Position numbers and translations under genes: made by a program
The notes under the pieces: generated by a model
Databases searched by the model: none
What the model was told of the DNA's origin: nothing
What the model saw: only the letters and a program-made list of their open reading frames with translations
DNA from: Serratia symbiotica
GTDB taxonomy: Bacteria; Pseudomonadota; Gammaproteobacteria; Enterobacterales; Enterobacteriaceae
Direction: 5' to 3'
NCBI RefSeq assembly: GCF_000821185.2
Contig: NZ_CP050855.1
Coordinates: 372,001-436,000, forward strand
Length of the DNA stretch: 64,000 bases
In this document: in pieces, positions 16,817-24,518 of the stretch
Layout: each line of letters starts with the position of its first letter
Position numbering within the stretch: the first letter of the stretch is position 1

Positions 16817-17924
16817 TTATTATCTCCTTTGCTGTCAATCGCTTGCGGATTGTTTCCCTGCTTACATTAGCGATTTTTGCGGCTTTTTGCTGAGTGAGCC
16901 CATACTGACTAACCAATTTGACTGCAAAGCTAATTTTTTCTGCTTTAGTTTTGCTTCCTGCGTCAAAATCAAGCTGTGCAATCAGGTCAGTTTCAAAATG
17001 CTCTGGGCGAAGAATATGGAGTCGGCGCAGCTGTGAAATCTCGCGCTTGATGTTGCTGAAAGATTGCCCCCTAAAGCTTTCCTTTAGCAGGTCATACCAA
17101 GGTGCCAATACGACAAAATCATCACCAGCAAAGCGCTTAACGGCATCAGCTACCTGAGAATCATTTGGAAGTTTAAATGTCACTTCCAAATCAAACCTAC
17201 GCCATAAGGCGGGATCCACCAAATCTGGGTGGTTAGTTGCAGCGATCAATAAACCGCTTACTGGCCAGTCTTCGAGCTCCTGCAACATAATGGTCACCAG
17301 TCGTTTGAGCTCACCTACATCAGACTCATCTGTGCGCTTTTTGGCAATCGCATCGATTTCATCAAGCAAAAGAATAGATGGGTGAGACTTAGCAAAATCA
17401 ATAACGCTTCTAAGATTGCTGCCGGTTTTGCCTAGAAAACTACTCATCACAGTGGTTAGGTCTAAGGTGTAAAGTGGAAGTCCAAGCTTTTGCGAAAGCC
17501 ATTGCGCAGTCATTGTTTTACCCACGCCAGGTGGCCCACTGAAAATTAGCGATTTAGTGGGGACAAGACCGTGCCGAACCAACAGAGCACTTTTTTCTCG
17601 TTCCAATAAAACGTGCTCGAGCTGACTCTTAACTTGACCTTGCAACAGAGGAGGTTCCCTGTTTTCTATTGCTGGTTGCATTTTTAGCAATGTCTGAGGT
17701 ACTACATCGTCCGAAGCTGTGCCTGTGAACTCGAAGGAATGTGGCTCTTTTCTCATCACATTATGAGAGCGGGCAGGATGGAGTTTAAGTAGTTCCTCAA
17801 CTTTTGAAGCAAGCAACGGATCACTTTTTCGAAGTGATCGTACATGCTTGGCAAGATAGAGCCTTAAATCCTTATCATTCCCTTCAAGAGATAGCTTGAT
17901 AATACTGGCCAAATCGAGTTCCAT
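16809..17924 (-). CDS. ietA: IetA-like AAA+ ATPase
   Basis: A 371-residue AAA+ ATPase. N-terminal ~90 residues are helical and may bind the partner or substrate. The ATPase core has Walker A GPPGVGKT at 130-137, pore-loop-like SSFLGKTG at about 161-168, Walker B LLLDEID at 185-191, sensor 1 AATNHP and arginine finger region LWRRFD, as in the FtsH/katanin group. The C-terminus has a helix-turn-helix-like segment (TQQKAAKIANVSRETIRKR). It starts the two-gene operon with the subtilase and probably feeds or controls the protease in phage defence. Promoter expected in 17925-18000. Confidence 0.85.
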   Translation of the reverse strand: MELDLASIIKLSLEGNDKDLRLYLAKHVRSLRKSDPLLASKVEELLKLHPARSHNVMRKEPHSFEFTGTASDDVVPQTLLKMQPAIENREPPLLQGQVKSQLEHVLLEREKSALLVRHGLVPTKSLIFSGPPGVGKTMTAQWLSQKLGLPLYTLDLTTVMSSFLGKTGSNLRSVIDFAKSHPSILLLDEIDAIAKKRTDESDVGELKRLVTIMLQELEDWPVSGLLIAATNHPDLVDPALWRRFDLEVTFKLPNDSQVADAVKRFAGDDFVVLAPWYDLLKESFRGQSFSNIKREISQLRRLHILRPEHFETDLIAQLDFDAGSKTKAEKISFAVKLVSQYGLTQQKAAKIANVSRETIRKRLTAKEIING

Positions 17925-18245
17925 TATAGCACCTTGGTCATTTATAAATTTAACTAATTGATATTTATAGGTAAAAATAAATATTTCTTGTGGCGATTTA
18001 TAGTCATTTTTATCATTATAGACATAGTGGTTCAGGTTGTCAGTAGATACTGGTTTTTCTTACAGTGTGACTGCCACACTTACAGGTAAAAGAGATTACG
18101 GCTGTGTAGGTGGAGTTTCGAAAATAGTTGACGCCAAATAGTCAGTCCTAATGTGTACTAATGCTGTAAATCAGCCGCAGCGAGTTTTCTTTTAGCAGAT
18201 ACTATTGCCGGAGATGCACGTATTGTGTACGATTAATTTGCTTAC
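17925..18245. other. AT-rich divergent intergenic region upstream of the IetAS pair
   Basis: About 320 bases with no gene. It should carry the IetA promoter toward the left (AT-rich 17935-18010) and leads into RNA copy C on the right. No clear operator was seen. Confidence 0.5.
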
Positions 18246-18376
18246 GTTGTCTCTGACAACTGCCAATGTTCCGGTGATTTGAGAGGAACGCTTTCGGGTA
18301 ATCACATGCCAATGCCATCACAACCTGAGAGATGGCGCTTTCGGGCGGTTCAAACCTGTTAACCTTTGAAAACAGG
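18246..18376 (+). ncRNA. tandem-pseudoknot RNA element, copy C
   Basis: The most diverged copy, and the one that best supports the model. Leader hairpin GTTGT/ACAAC (18246-18260) against GTTGC/GCAAC elsewhere. Unit 1: TTCC 18269-18272 with GGAA 18285-18288, crossed by GTGATT 18274-18279 with AATCAC 18300-18305. Unit 2: CCATC 18315-18319 with GATGG 18331-18335, crossed by AACC 18322-18325 with GGTT 18347-18350. Terminal stem CCTGTT 18355-18360 with AACAGG 18371-18376. Every helix is kept by paired changes. Confidence 0.68.
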
Positions 18377-18503
18377 GACCCTGGCGGTTAAGGTCCATTC
18401 AACCCACTTCTTGATTTATCTACATTCCCACGGGACAACGCTTCCCCTCATGTGAGGATGAATTTCCGGATCGTACCTGGCAAATTATCCATGTTGCAGA
18501 GCT

Positions 18504-18737
18504 TTAGGTGAGACCTGTGAGCTGAATTTGATAACAGAGTATCTCTTTCAGCGTTACGTCTCCGAGGTGATACTTATCGGTCTCAGCGTTGATGAATGCG
18601 CCTTGAATTATTGATTCAGGCATGGCTTCAATAATACCCAACAGCAAATGGCCGAACTGAGCTGCCGTTTTGACTGAATTACCTTGATTAATCAACTCAC
18701 TTACCGGAGGGATCTTCCCTTCCGGGGAGGTCTCCAC
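18504..18737 (-). pseudogene. small hypothetical gene, probably broken by an early stop
   Basis: The 77-codon frame (SELINQGNSVKTAAQFGHLLLG...) reads like a real protein with amphipathic helices. Its first possible start is a GTG directly after a TAG, and the same frame continues upstream of that TAG as ATG-CCT-CCT-GAA-AAT. The simplest view is a gene of about 83 codons with a nonsense codon at position 6. No family recognised. Confidence 0.35.
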
Positions 18738-18829
18738 CTAATTTTCAGGAGGCATGATGATCCGCTTTACCTCAACGCAACTCCGTCCAGTTTTATCTCA
18801 AAAGGGAGGGATGCAACGCCTTCTGATAT

Positions 18830-19083
18830 GTGTTGGATCAGGTTATTCGGCTTGACTCAACGCGCGCAAAATCTGTTGATCGCAAGTTGTTCGACAACGC
18901 GGTGCGCCGCGTACGTGACTGCATCCGTCAGGTCATGTTGGACGGTTCCGTACGGTATACCTAATGTTTGAAGAACTTATTGTCGAAACCGACAGTGTGC
19001 TCCTTTTCGCCGAGCTTGGCGTCATCGGTGGCATACAACACCAAAAGCTATCCCTGAGCCGTCAGATGGCGCAGGTGGCTTGA
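18830..19083 (+). pseudogene. two overlapping small ORFs, likely gene remnants
   Basis: A frame from about 18830 (LDQVIRLDSTRAKS...DNAVRRVRDCIRQVML) ends at TAATG, where a second frame starts with ATG at 18964 (FEELIVETDSVLLFAELGVIGG) and ends at 19083. The stop-start overlap and the protein-like sequence suggest translationally coupled plasmid or ICE genes. Neither has a convincing first start, so both may be decayed. Unrecognised. Confidence 0.35.
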
Positions 19084-19112
19084 CCTTAATACGACGGCTG
19101 CGGTCGTCGTCG

Positions 19113-19172
19113 TCCCCCTGAGGGCATCTTCCTCAGGGGGATGCCCTCTTTTCATTTCCAACCGTAAAGAGG
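19113..19172 (+). promoter_or_regulatory. alternative-hairpin leader upstream of the Api92-like gene
   Basis: Three stems use overlapping bases. S1: 19113-19123 with 19131-19141 (TCCCCCTGAGG with CCTCAGGGGGA). S2: 19120-19128 with 19140-19148 (GAGGGCATC with GATGCCCTC), followed by TTTTC as in a terminator. S3: 19145-19151 with 19166-19172 (CCTCTTT with AAAGAGG), which would mask the ribosome-binding site of the gene at 19182. S1 and S2, and S2 and S3, exclude each other. This looks like an RNA switch; the same design precedes the next gene. Confidence 0.6.
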
Positions 19173-19181
19173 AGTACAACA

Positions 19182-20132
19182 ATGTTTCCATGGTGCCAAA
19201 ACCGTCTGGAAATTACCGGCAAGTCAGTCTGCATCGACGTGATGCAGTCATGGATTGCCGGCACGGAAACCCCGCTGTACCGCCATGCCATCCGGCAGGC
19301 AACAAAGCTTTTTCTGGCCGGTTGTGCCGGGATATTGAAGCCTGTGAAGGCGGTGGATTACGCGCCTTATCCGATGATGACCGCATCAGGCACGGGCGCA
19401 CCGACTTCCCCTAACCAGGCGTTCCAGCACTTTGTTGAGTTGTTGGAGCAGGACGCCTGGCTTGACAGCAAGACGCTCGCCCGAATGGAGAAGATCTGGG
19501 TACAGGCCGGCATTGATGCGCTGAAGTGGGAAAATATCCCTTCTTCAGCGCGGCAGGTCATGGCTCAACTGATGGCTGTGCACTATACCGACTGGTTCGG
19601 CGTGGCCGCTGCAAGCGGCAGGTTCGATCCGCAAGAGCGTTGGGAAGGGTTCAACGTCATGCCGGAGACGACTTGCCCGTGTGACATGTTGATGGTGATG
19701 CCATCACGCCTGGCAACGGAGCTCAACGGCGAGAGTGGCCTGTTTAAGGGACTCAACACCACGTCAGAACTGTATGTACAGCTCTTCGGTGTAGAGTTTC
19801 CGGCAGGCCATCAGGCCAGTTGGTGTCGCGAGGACGTCGGCTCACTGACATTGACCTTGTCATCCCCATGGTATCCGCCATCAGGTGAGGTCATGGGGGA
19901 AATGTCGCAGCTGTTTGACTGTGAAATCCGCCATTACTGGATTTCACCAGAGGCAGGCTTATCAGGCTACAGCTGTTTTGACCAGGGAGACCACGTCGAC
20001 AGCGGGCCGTATCCGGCAGAGGTACTGCGACAGACCACCGCCGGCGAGGGTGCCCGAATGTATCTGGTGACGCCCGAGGCCTCGCCTGTTCCTACTGTGA
20101 CCACTGCACATTACAGCAACATCCGCGTTTAG
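19182..20132 (+). CDS. DUF1281/Api92-like ferredoxin-fold protein
   Basis: A 316-residue protein starting FPWCQNRLEITG, the signature of the DUF1281/Api92-like family found in enterobacterial plasmids, ICEs and phages. The middle holds conserved WVQAGIDALKWENIP and YTDWFG segments, and the C-terminal half has the ELYVQLFGVEFPAGH...LTLSSPWYPPSGEV region with the predicted ferredoxin-like fold. Role unknown. A strong AGAGGAG ribosome-binding site precedes the ATG but can be hidden in leader stem S3. It is followed after 130 bases by the N6-methylase-like gene with a similar leader. Confidence 0.75.
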   Translation: MFPWCQNRLEITGKSVCIDVMQSWIAGTETPLYRHAIRQATKLFLAGCAGILKPVKAVDYAPYPMMTASGTGAPTSPNQAFQHFVELLEQDAWLDSKTLARMEKIWVQAGIDALKWENIPSSARQVMAQLMAVHYTDWFGVAAASGRFDPQERWEGFNVMPETTCPCDMLMVMPSRLATELNGESGLFKGLNTTSELYVQLFGVEFPAGHQASWCREDVGSLTLTLSSPWYPPSGEVMGEMSQLFDCEIRHYWISPEAGLSGYSCFDQGDHVDSGPYPAEVLRQTTAGEGARMYLVTPEASPVPTVTTAHYSNIRV

Positions 20133-20201
20133 CGCTGACAGAAAGCCGAACATTCGGCTTCATTCACCGGCTGCAGCGAAAGCTGTGGCCGTTTTTTCAC
20201 C

Positions 20202-20260
20202 CCACAAGGGAAACATCGTTTCCCTTGTGGACGCGTGTTTCCTTTTTTAACAGGAAACAC
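20202..20260 (+). promoter_or_regulatory. alternative-hairpin leader upstream of the N6-methylase-like gene
   Basis: S1: a 13-bp perfect stem, 20202-20214 with 20218-20230 (CCACAAGGGAAAC with GTTTCCCTTGTGG), loop ATC. S2: GGAAACA 20209-20215 with TGTTTCC 20236-20242, followed by six Ts as in a terminator. S3: GTGTTTCC 20235-20242 with GGAAACAC 20253-20260, covering the AGGA ribosome-binding site before ATG 20263. S1 excludes S2, and S2 excludes S3. The order and logic equal those at 19113-19172 although the bases differ. Confidence 0.62.
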
Positions 20261-20262
20261 TT

Positions 20263-20952
20263 ATGAAAAATGCTATCAACCATGAAAAGGCCTTCATTTC
20301 TCTTTTTAACCAGACAGCCCGTTATTATCACCGTCATCAGGTCTTTGAGGACTTCATCAGTTGCAGCGTTATCGCATTGCAAAACGGTCTGCATTTCTGC
20401 GACAAACGTGAGCAGAAATATATGCGCATTGTAGCCAGATACCAAAAGCCGGATGTATCGAACTTGGCGCAGTTGCTGGGGCATGTTGTTAATGGCCTGG
20501 AAGAGGCTCCGGGAGATTTTCTCGGGCGCGTCTTCATGCAGTTGGAGCTTGGCGACAAATACCGTGGCCAGTTTTTCACCCCGTGGAGCGTGAGCCTGAT
20601 GATGGCTCAATTGCAGCTCGGCAACGTTGGGGAACAGTTCAGTGACAAAGCCTTTATTACTCTGTCAGAACCCGCCTGTGGCGCGGGCTGCATGACGCTG
20701 GCCTTTGCCAGCGTGCTGCGGGAGGCAGGCTATTCTCCTCACCGTCACCTTTGGGTATCGGCAACTGATATCGATCCGCTGGCGGCTGGGATGGCCTATA
20801 TACAGCTTTCGCTGTGTGGAGTCGCTGGAGAAGTGGTCATCGGGAATTCACTCAGTGATGAGCGACGGCGTGTCCTGTATACGCCAGCACACCACTGGGG
20901 AGGATGGTCACTGCGCCTGAACACACATTTTAACACTGCTGTTGCAGTCTGA
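20263..20952 (+). CDS. N6-adenine DNA methylase-like protein
   Basis: A 229-residue protein. The GDKYRGQFFTPW segment and the SAM-binding EPACGAGCMTLAFA match the type I HsdM-like N6-methylase fold, with ATDIDPLA as the following acidic strand. The expected catalytic (N/D)PP(Y/F) motif IV is not present: the chain ends about 75 residues after the SAM motif, with IGNSLSDERR where it would be expected. Similar short proteins are common in plasmid leading regions and ICEs. It may be inactive as a methylase or bind DNA only. Confidence 0.72.
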   Translation: MKNAINHEKAFISLFNQTARYYHRHQVFEDFISCSVIALQNGLHFCDKREQKYMRIVARYQKPDVSNLAQLLGHVVNGLEEAPGDFLGRVFMQLELGDKYRGQFFTPWSVSLMMAQLQLGNVGEQFSDKAFITLSEPACGAGCMTLAFASVLREAGYSPHRHLWVSATDIDPLAAGMAYIQLSLCGVAGEVVIGNSLSDERRRVLYTPAHHWGGWSLRLNTHFNTAVAV

Positions 20953-20972
20953 AATCAGACTCGAACGCCAGG

Positions 20973-20998
20973 CAGGCCGTTACTACGGCCTGCTTTAT
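20973..20998 (+). terminator. rho-independent terminator after the N6-methylase-like gene
   Basis: Perfect 8-bp GC-rich stem CAGGCCGT/ACGGCCTG with loop TACT, followed by CTTTATTT, 21 bases after the stop codon. Confidence 0.8.
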
Positions 20999-21260
20999 TT
21001 ATGGTGCACCGGGCATGGCACGTAGCGCCCTGACAGGCGCTGCCTGACGAACATACCGTTAGGTATAAATCAATTGTTCAAATGATGGCAATCGACTAAA
21101 TAAAGAGAAATCAGTATTCAACTGTATTAGTCGCGACTTGATCTGACACATGACCTTGAAAGGTTGAGAGTTACCGGTTTTGATATGAGTCGCCTTTCAC
21201 AATAACAAAGCCATGATTTCCAAATTCAGATTCTACTACTTCGACACAGTTATCTTTTAA
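20999..21260. other. intergenic region between convergent genes
   Basis: No firm gene. On the minus strand a 28-codon protein-like tail (VEVVESEFGNHGFVIVKG) runs from the TraF stop to a TAA near 21171 without a start codon; it may be a gene remnant. Confidence 0.35.
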
Positions 21261-22469
21261 TCAAAACGTGAAGACAAGCTGCGCCGCTGCGCCATAGCTG
21301 CGATGGGTGCCGGCCATGCCGGTCAAATCTAGATGGACGACATCGAAGGGGGAGATCCCTATGCCGGCAGTGAACATGTTGTGGTCACTGTTGCGCATAT
21401 TGGCGCGATAGCCAGCACGCAGTTGTGCCCAGTTCCAGGCGTTGAGTTCGGCACCCACACCGGCATACCGGGCTTTTTCATCCGAGGAAAAGCCGCTGGC
21501 CGGGGTCAGGTCAATGTCTGTCGCCAGTGTGATGAAGCCGTTGCTCCATGCCGTGCCAGCGGTTGCCTGCGGGCGTATCTGAAAGGTGTCTTTCAGACTG
21601 TTAACCTCGCGGGTCTCCACGTTCCGTGAGACCAGGTTCTGCCCGGTCAGGCCCACCGCCCATTCCGGTGTCAGTTGCGCGGAGAAGCCGACGTCCACGT
21701 TGCCGCCGCTTTCGGAGTGCTTCCATTCGCCGCTGTGAAACTCAGAGGGGCTGTAATGGCTAATGGACACGTTGTAGTTCCACGTATCTACGCGCTGAAG
21801 TTTTGGCGTGATACCCACGGACATCGGTGTACTGACAAGGGTGAACGGATGTGCCAGCGCCAGACCATATTCACTGACCAGCGCGGCCACACCCTCAGCG
21901 CGTGACGTCAGTGGGTTAAGATTATCCTGAGTGGGAGAGAGAATGCCGGTCTGCGCGGCATCGAGATAGGCAAGGTCATGGCTGGTAACCAGCGCGCGTG
22001 CTTTTGCCTGTCCCCAGCCTTTTACGACCAGGGCAAAGGGCAGCGTGTCATTTGGGATGGCAATCACCGTAGATACGCCCGCGCTGGCGCGGCCGCTGTG
22101 GCCAGAAACGTCCAGCAGGGCTTTCTTGAGGGGGGTGGCCTGTGCTGAGCTGTTACCGCTGTCTGCCGGATCACTGAACCGGCTCCAGGTGTCCTTCACC
22201 TGGTTCAGTCCGTCCTGCAGGTTATCCGGATCGCTGACGTGTACGCCCACACCCGGCAGAATGACGCCCACGTGGTCGTGGGTATTGTGACGGGTCATCA
22301 GCGCGGGGTTGACCAGCGCTGCTGCAGCATACCCGGATGATGCCACACCGGTGCCCCCCATGGCATCGTTACGCGCTTCCGTCCAGGTAGTGGCGGCATG
22401 CAAGGCTGGAACGGAAGTGGTTACCAGAGCCAGAGTGAGACTGCGTGTAATCATGGTAATGTTCATCAT
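21261..22469 (-). CDS. TraF-like outer-membrane conjugation protein
   Basis: A 402-residue protein with an N-terminal signal peptide (LTLALVTTSVPALHAA, cleavage after about residue 26). The mature part begins with WTEARNDAMGGTGVASSGYAAAALVNPAL, the pattern of the TraF_2/FadL-like beta-barrel family annotated as conjugal transfer protein TraF in ICEs, and ends in aromatic-rich strands with a terminal Phe (AAQLVFTF), as usual for outer-membrane barrels. A clear AAGGAAAT ribosome-binding site precedes the ATG pair at 22469. It probably belongs to the ICE's surface or transfer apparatus. Confidence 0.78.
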   Translation of the reverse strand: MMNITMITRSLTLALVTTSVPALHAATTWTEARNDAMGGTGVASSGYAAAALVNPALMTRHNTHDHVGVILPGVGVHVSDPDNLQDGLNQVKDTWSRFSDPADSGNSSAQATPLKKALLDVSGHSGRASAGVSTVIAIPNDTLPFALVVKGWGQAKARALVTSHDLAYLDAAQTGILSPTQDNLNPLTSRAEGVAALVSEYGLALAHPFTLVSTPMSVGITPKLQRVDTWNYNVSISHYSPSEFHSGEWKHSESGGNVDVGFSAQLTPEWAVGLTGQNLVSRNVETREVNSLKDTFQIRPQATAGTAWSNGFITLATDIDLTPASGFSSDEKARYAGVGAELNAWNWAQLRAGYRANMRNSDHNMFTAGIGISPFDVVHLDLTGMAGTHRSYGAAAQLVFTF

Positions 22470-22573
22470 TTATTTCCTTTCGGTAGTGATGTTTTCAGGC
22501 AAAATAAATCCCTGATGCTGACGCACCAATAAATCTGGATGTTAGGTTTTATGTTTAAAAATGGATGTCTTTC

Positions 22574-23569
22574 TTACTTTATATGGCGGCTTATTTTATT
22601 ACGGTAGTCTTCCCATTCCGGTGACAGATAAAACTCGCTGTTCACAATACCTTTCATGTCGTCCACGCCCCAACAGTGAACTCCTCCTCTATTTTCTGAA
22701 AAAACACAGTAATTGTTCAGTGCGATGAAAACAGAAACAGGTATTTCACGGCCGTCGGCAAGCGTTGAGAAAAGGTGTTCGGGAGCCAGCAGGGTATTGA
22801 CAGCACCCAGCCGTGCCGCCTTTCTCATTGTTTCACAGAAAGCCAGAAACGCATCTGTGCTTTTATTCTCTGCCTTTGCATTGCGCATGACGCCGGTGAA
22901 ATCAATCACCCGGAGGTTAATTCCGTTGACCTTCTTCAGGCGGCTGATGCAGACAATAATATCGTCCTTGTGGCTGATAGTTCCGCACGTTGGCGGGGGG
23001 CTTTCCCGGCGCACCAGGTTTATGGTGGGAGCGGTTACGTCGCTGGCCGAAAAAAGCGGGTCAGCCACCTCGGACCAACGGGTCAGCATGACCGGCCTCA
23101 CTGGATGGTCATCGGTGCCGTCAAGCCAGTCCGGGGAGACGCCAAACGAGGCGGCGATATGACCGATAACTGGCGTGGTCAGGTAATCCAGCGTGCGCTC
23201 CCGGCTCTCCAGCACGCTAACCCCCATGTTCATATCAGCCAGGAGCGTAGCCACGTTTGTCAGGCTCAGCCTGTGTGCGTCCATCAACTGCCAGAAGCGG
23301 TCATACATATGCGTAACGGTGGCTTGACGTGGGGTCAGTGTATGGAGCATGACCCCCTCGATCACCATGTTGACCAGCTCGGCGGCAGAAATCCCCAGAT
23401 TGCGCGATACCCGCGTGATGAATTCCCGTACAGCGGGACGAAAGCGAATGGCCATTGGCGTGCCGCCAGTCTTTTTACCGTCGGAAAACTGACGGACCCG
23501 TTGCTGCGTTTCCGCATCCTGCTCCAGCGCAATACGTGAGAGAAGCGTTGTCATGTTTTTACGGTTCAT
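22574..23569 (-). CDS. conserved ICE protein of unknown function
   Basis: A 331-residue protein. I prefer the ATG at 23569, which has AGGGG upstream, over the ATG at 23596, which has none. The N-terminal part (residues ~30-75: TPMAIRFRPAVREFITRVSRNLGISAAELVNMVIEG) resembles a ribbon-helix-helix or plasmid-partition type DNA-binding segment, and HIAASFGVSPDWLDGTDD resembles the end of a helix-turn-helix domain. The C-terminal half is unlike anything I know. It lies between the TraF-like gene and a membrane protein on the same strand. A regulator is plausible but unproven. Confidence 0.6.
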   Translation of the reverse strand: MNRKNMTTLLSRIALEQDAETQQRVRQFSDGKKTGGTPMAIRFRPAVREFITRVSRNLGISAAELVNMVIEGVMLHTLTPRQATVTHMYDRFWQLMDAHRLSLTNVATLLADMNMGVSVLESRERTLDYLTTPVIGHIAASFGVSPDWLDGTDDHPVRPVMLTRWSEVADPLFSASDVTAPTINLVRRESPPPTCGTISHKDDIIVCISRLKKVNGINLRVIDFTGVMRNAKAENKSTDAFLAFCETMRKAARLGAVNTLLAPEHLFSTLADGREIPVSVFIALNNYCVFSENRGGVHCWGVDDMKGIVNSEFYLSPEWEDYRNKISRHIK

Positions 23570-23744
23570 AAAGCCCCTGGTGTTGGCTAATGCCATGATT
23601 AGATTTAAATCATGCTCATTTGTAGCCGCTGTGATTACGTTACCTGTGTCGGCGGCGCATGTATAACAGAGAAATTCGATCGTTCAGATCGATTACTCGC
23701 ATGTATCCAGTGTGCAGCGTCACTGTTGCCGGTGACAGCCGAAA

Positions 23745-24305
23745 TTATTTTCCCGCATCAGAAGAATAATTGCGTATCACCATCACGGGCCACTGCGTAC
23801 GGGCAGGGCTGCGCCAGCGCCACTGTCTGAAGAGGATTTCCAACTGCATCACCGCCCTGGCTGCTGGGGAGAACGGGACGTTGAACACCCTGTGCCTGAC
23901 CGGGCACGCGTTTTCCGTCAGGTGGGCCAGCAGTCGCCGCACACGGCTGCCGGTCAGCAGGTGAGAAGAGATAATAACGGTGTGGTTATCCGCCAGTGCT
24001 CGACAGGTTGAGGCATTGACGCTGCACCAGAACGCGTGGATCTGCTCAGGCGTCAGGTTCGTGGTGGGCTGCCAGGGGGCGAGATGTACCCACGCACGTC
24101 TGCGTCGGCGACTTATCAGCGTCAGCGAGGGGCGGAAGAGGCGCTCAGCCCGACCCAGCACGCGCAGTTGAAAGGGAAGGCTGAATATCAGCGGCCATAC
24201 AATGAATAACCCGCCACGGGTGGACTGAGCGGTATAGACATGGCTGACAAGCCCGGAAAGGACGAACCAGAAGAGGAGGGCGGCCACGACAATGCACTGC
24301 TGCAT
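23745..24305 (-). CDS. small basic membrane protein of the ICE
   Basis: A 186-residue protein with two N-terminal membrane segments (residues ~4-24 and ~33-50) followed by a very basic cytoplasmic part (LISRRRRRAWVHL) and a helical region. AGGAAG lies 7 bases before the ATG. Transcribed away from the TraI-like gene. Likely part of the transfer region; no family named. Confidence 0.6.
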   Translation of the reverse strand: MQQCIVVAALLFWFVLSGLVSHVYTAQSTRGGLFIVWPLIFSLPFQLRVLGRAERLFRPSLTLISRRRRRAWVHLAPWQPTTNLTPEQIHAFWCSVNASTCRALADNHTVIISSHLLTGSRVRRLLAHLTENACPVRHRVFNVPFSPAARAVMQLEILFRQWRWRSPARTQWPVMVIRNYSSDAGK

Positions 24306-24518
24306 GAGTCACTTCCTGATAGTGCGAAAAAATAAAATGAGGTTGGCAGGAGAGCATTCACGTCAGCATCTTGGCAGCCGGAAACTCTGAAGCGGTGCCT
24401 GAGATTTTATACAAGCGGGATTTGTAGAGCCGGCTGTTCCGGGTTTTCCGTTGCAAATCTGATGGAGGCTTTTAGCGTAACGTCATTTTATACGGGCAGA
24501 ATGCCAACGGAGGTGAGC

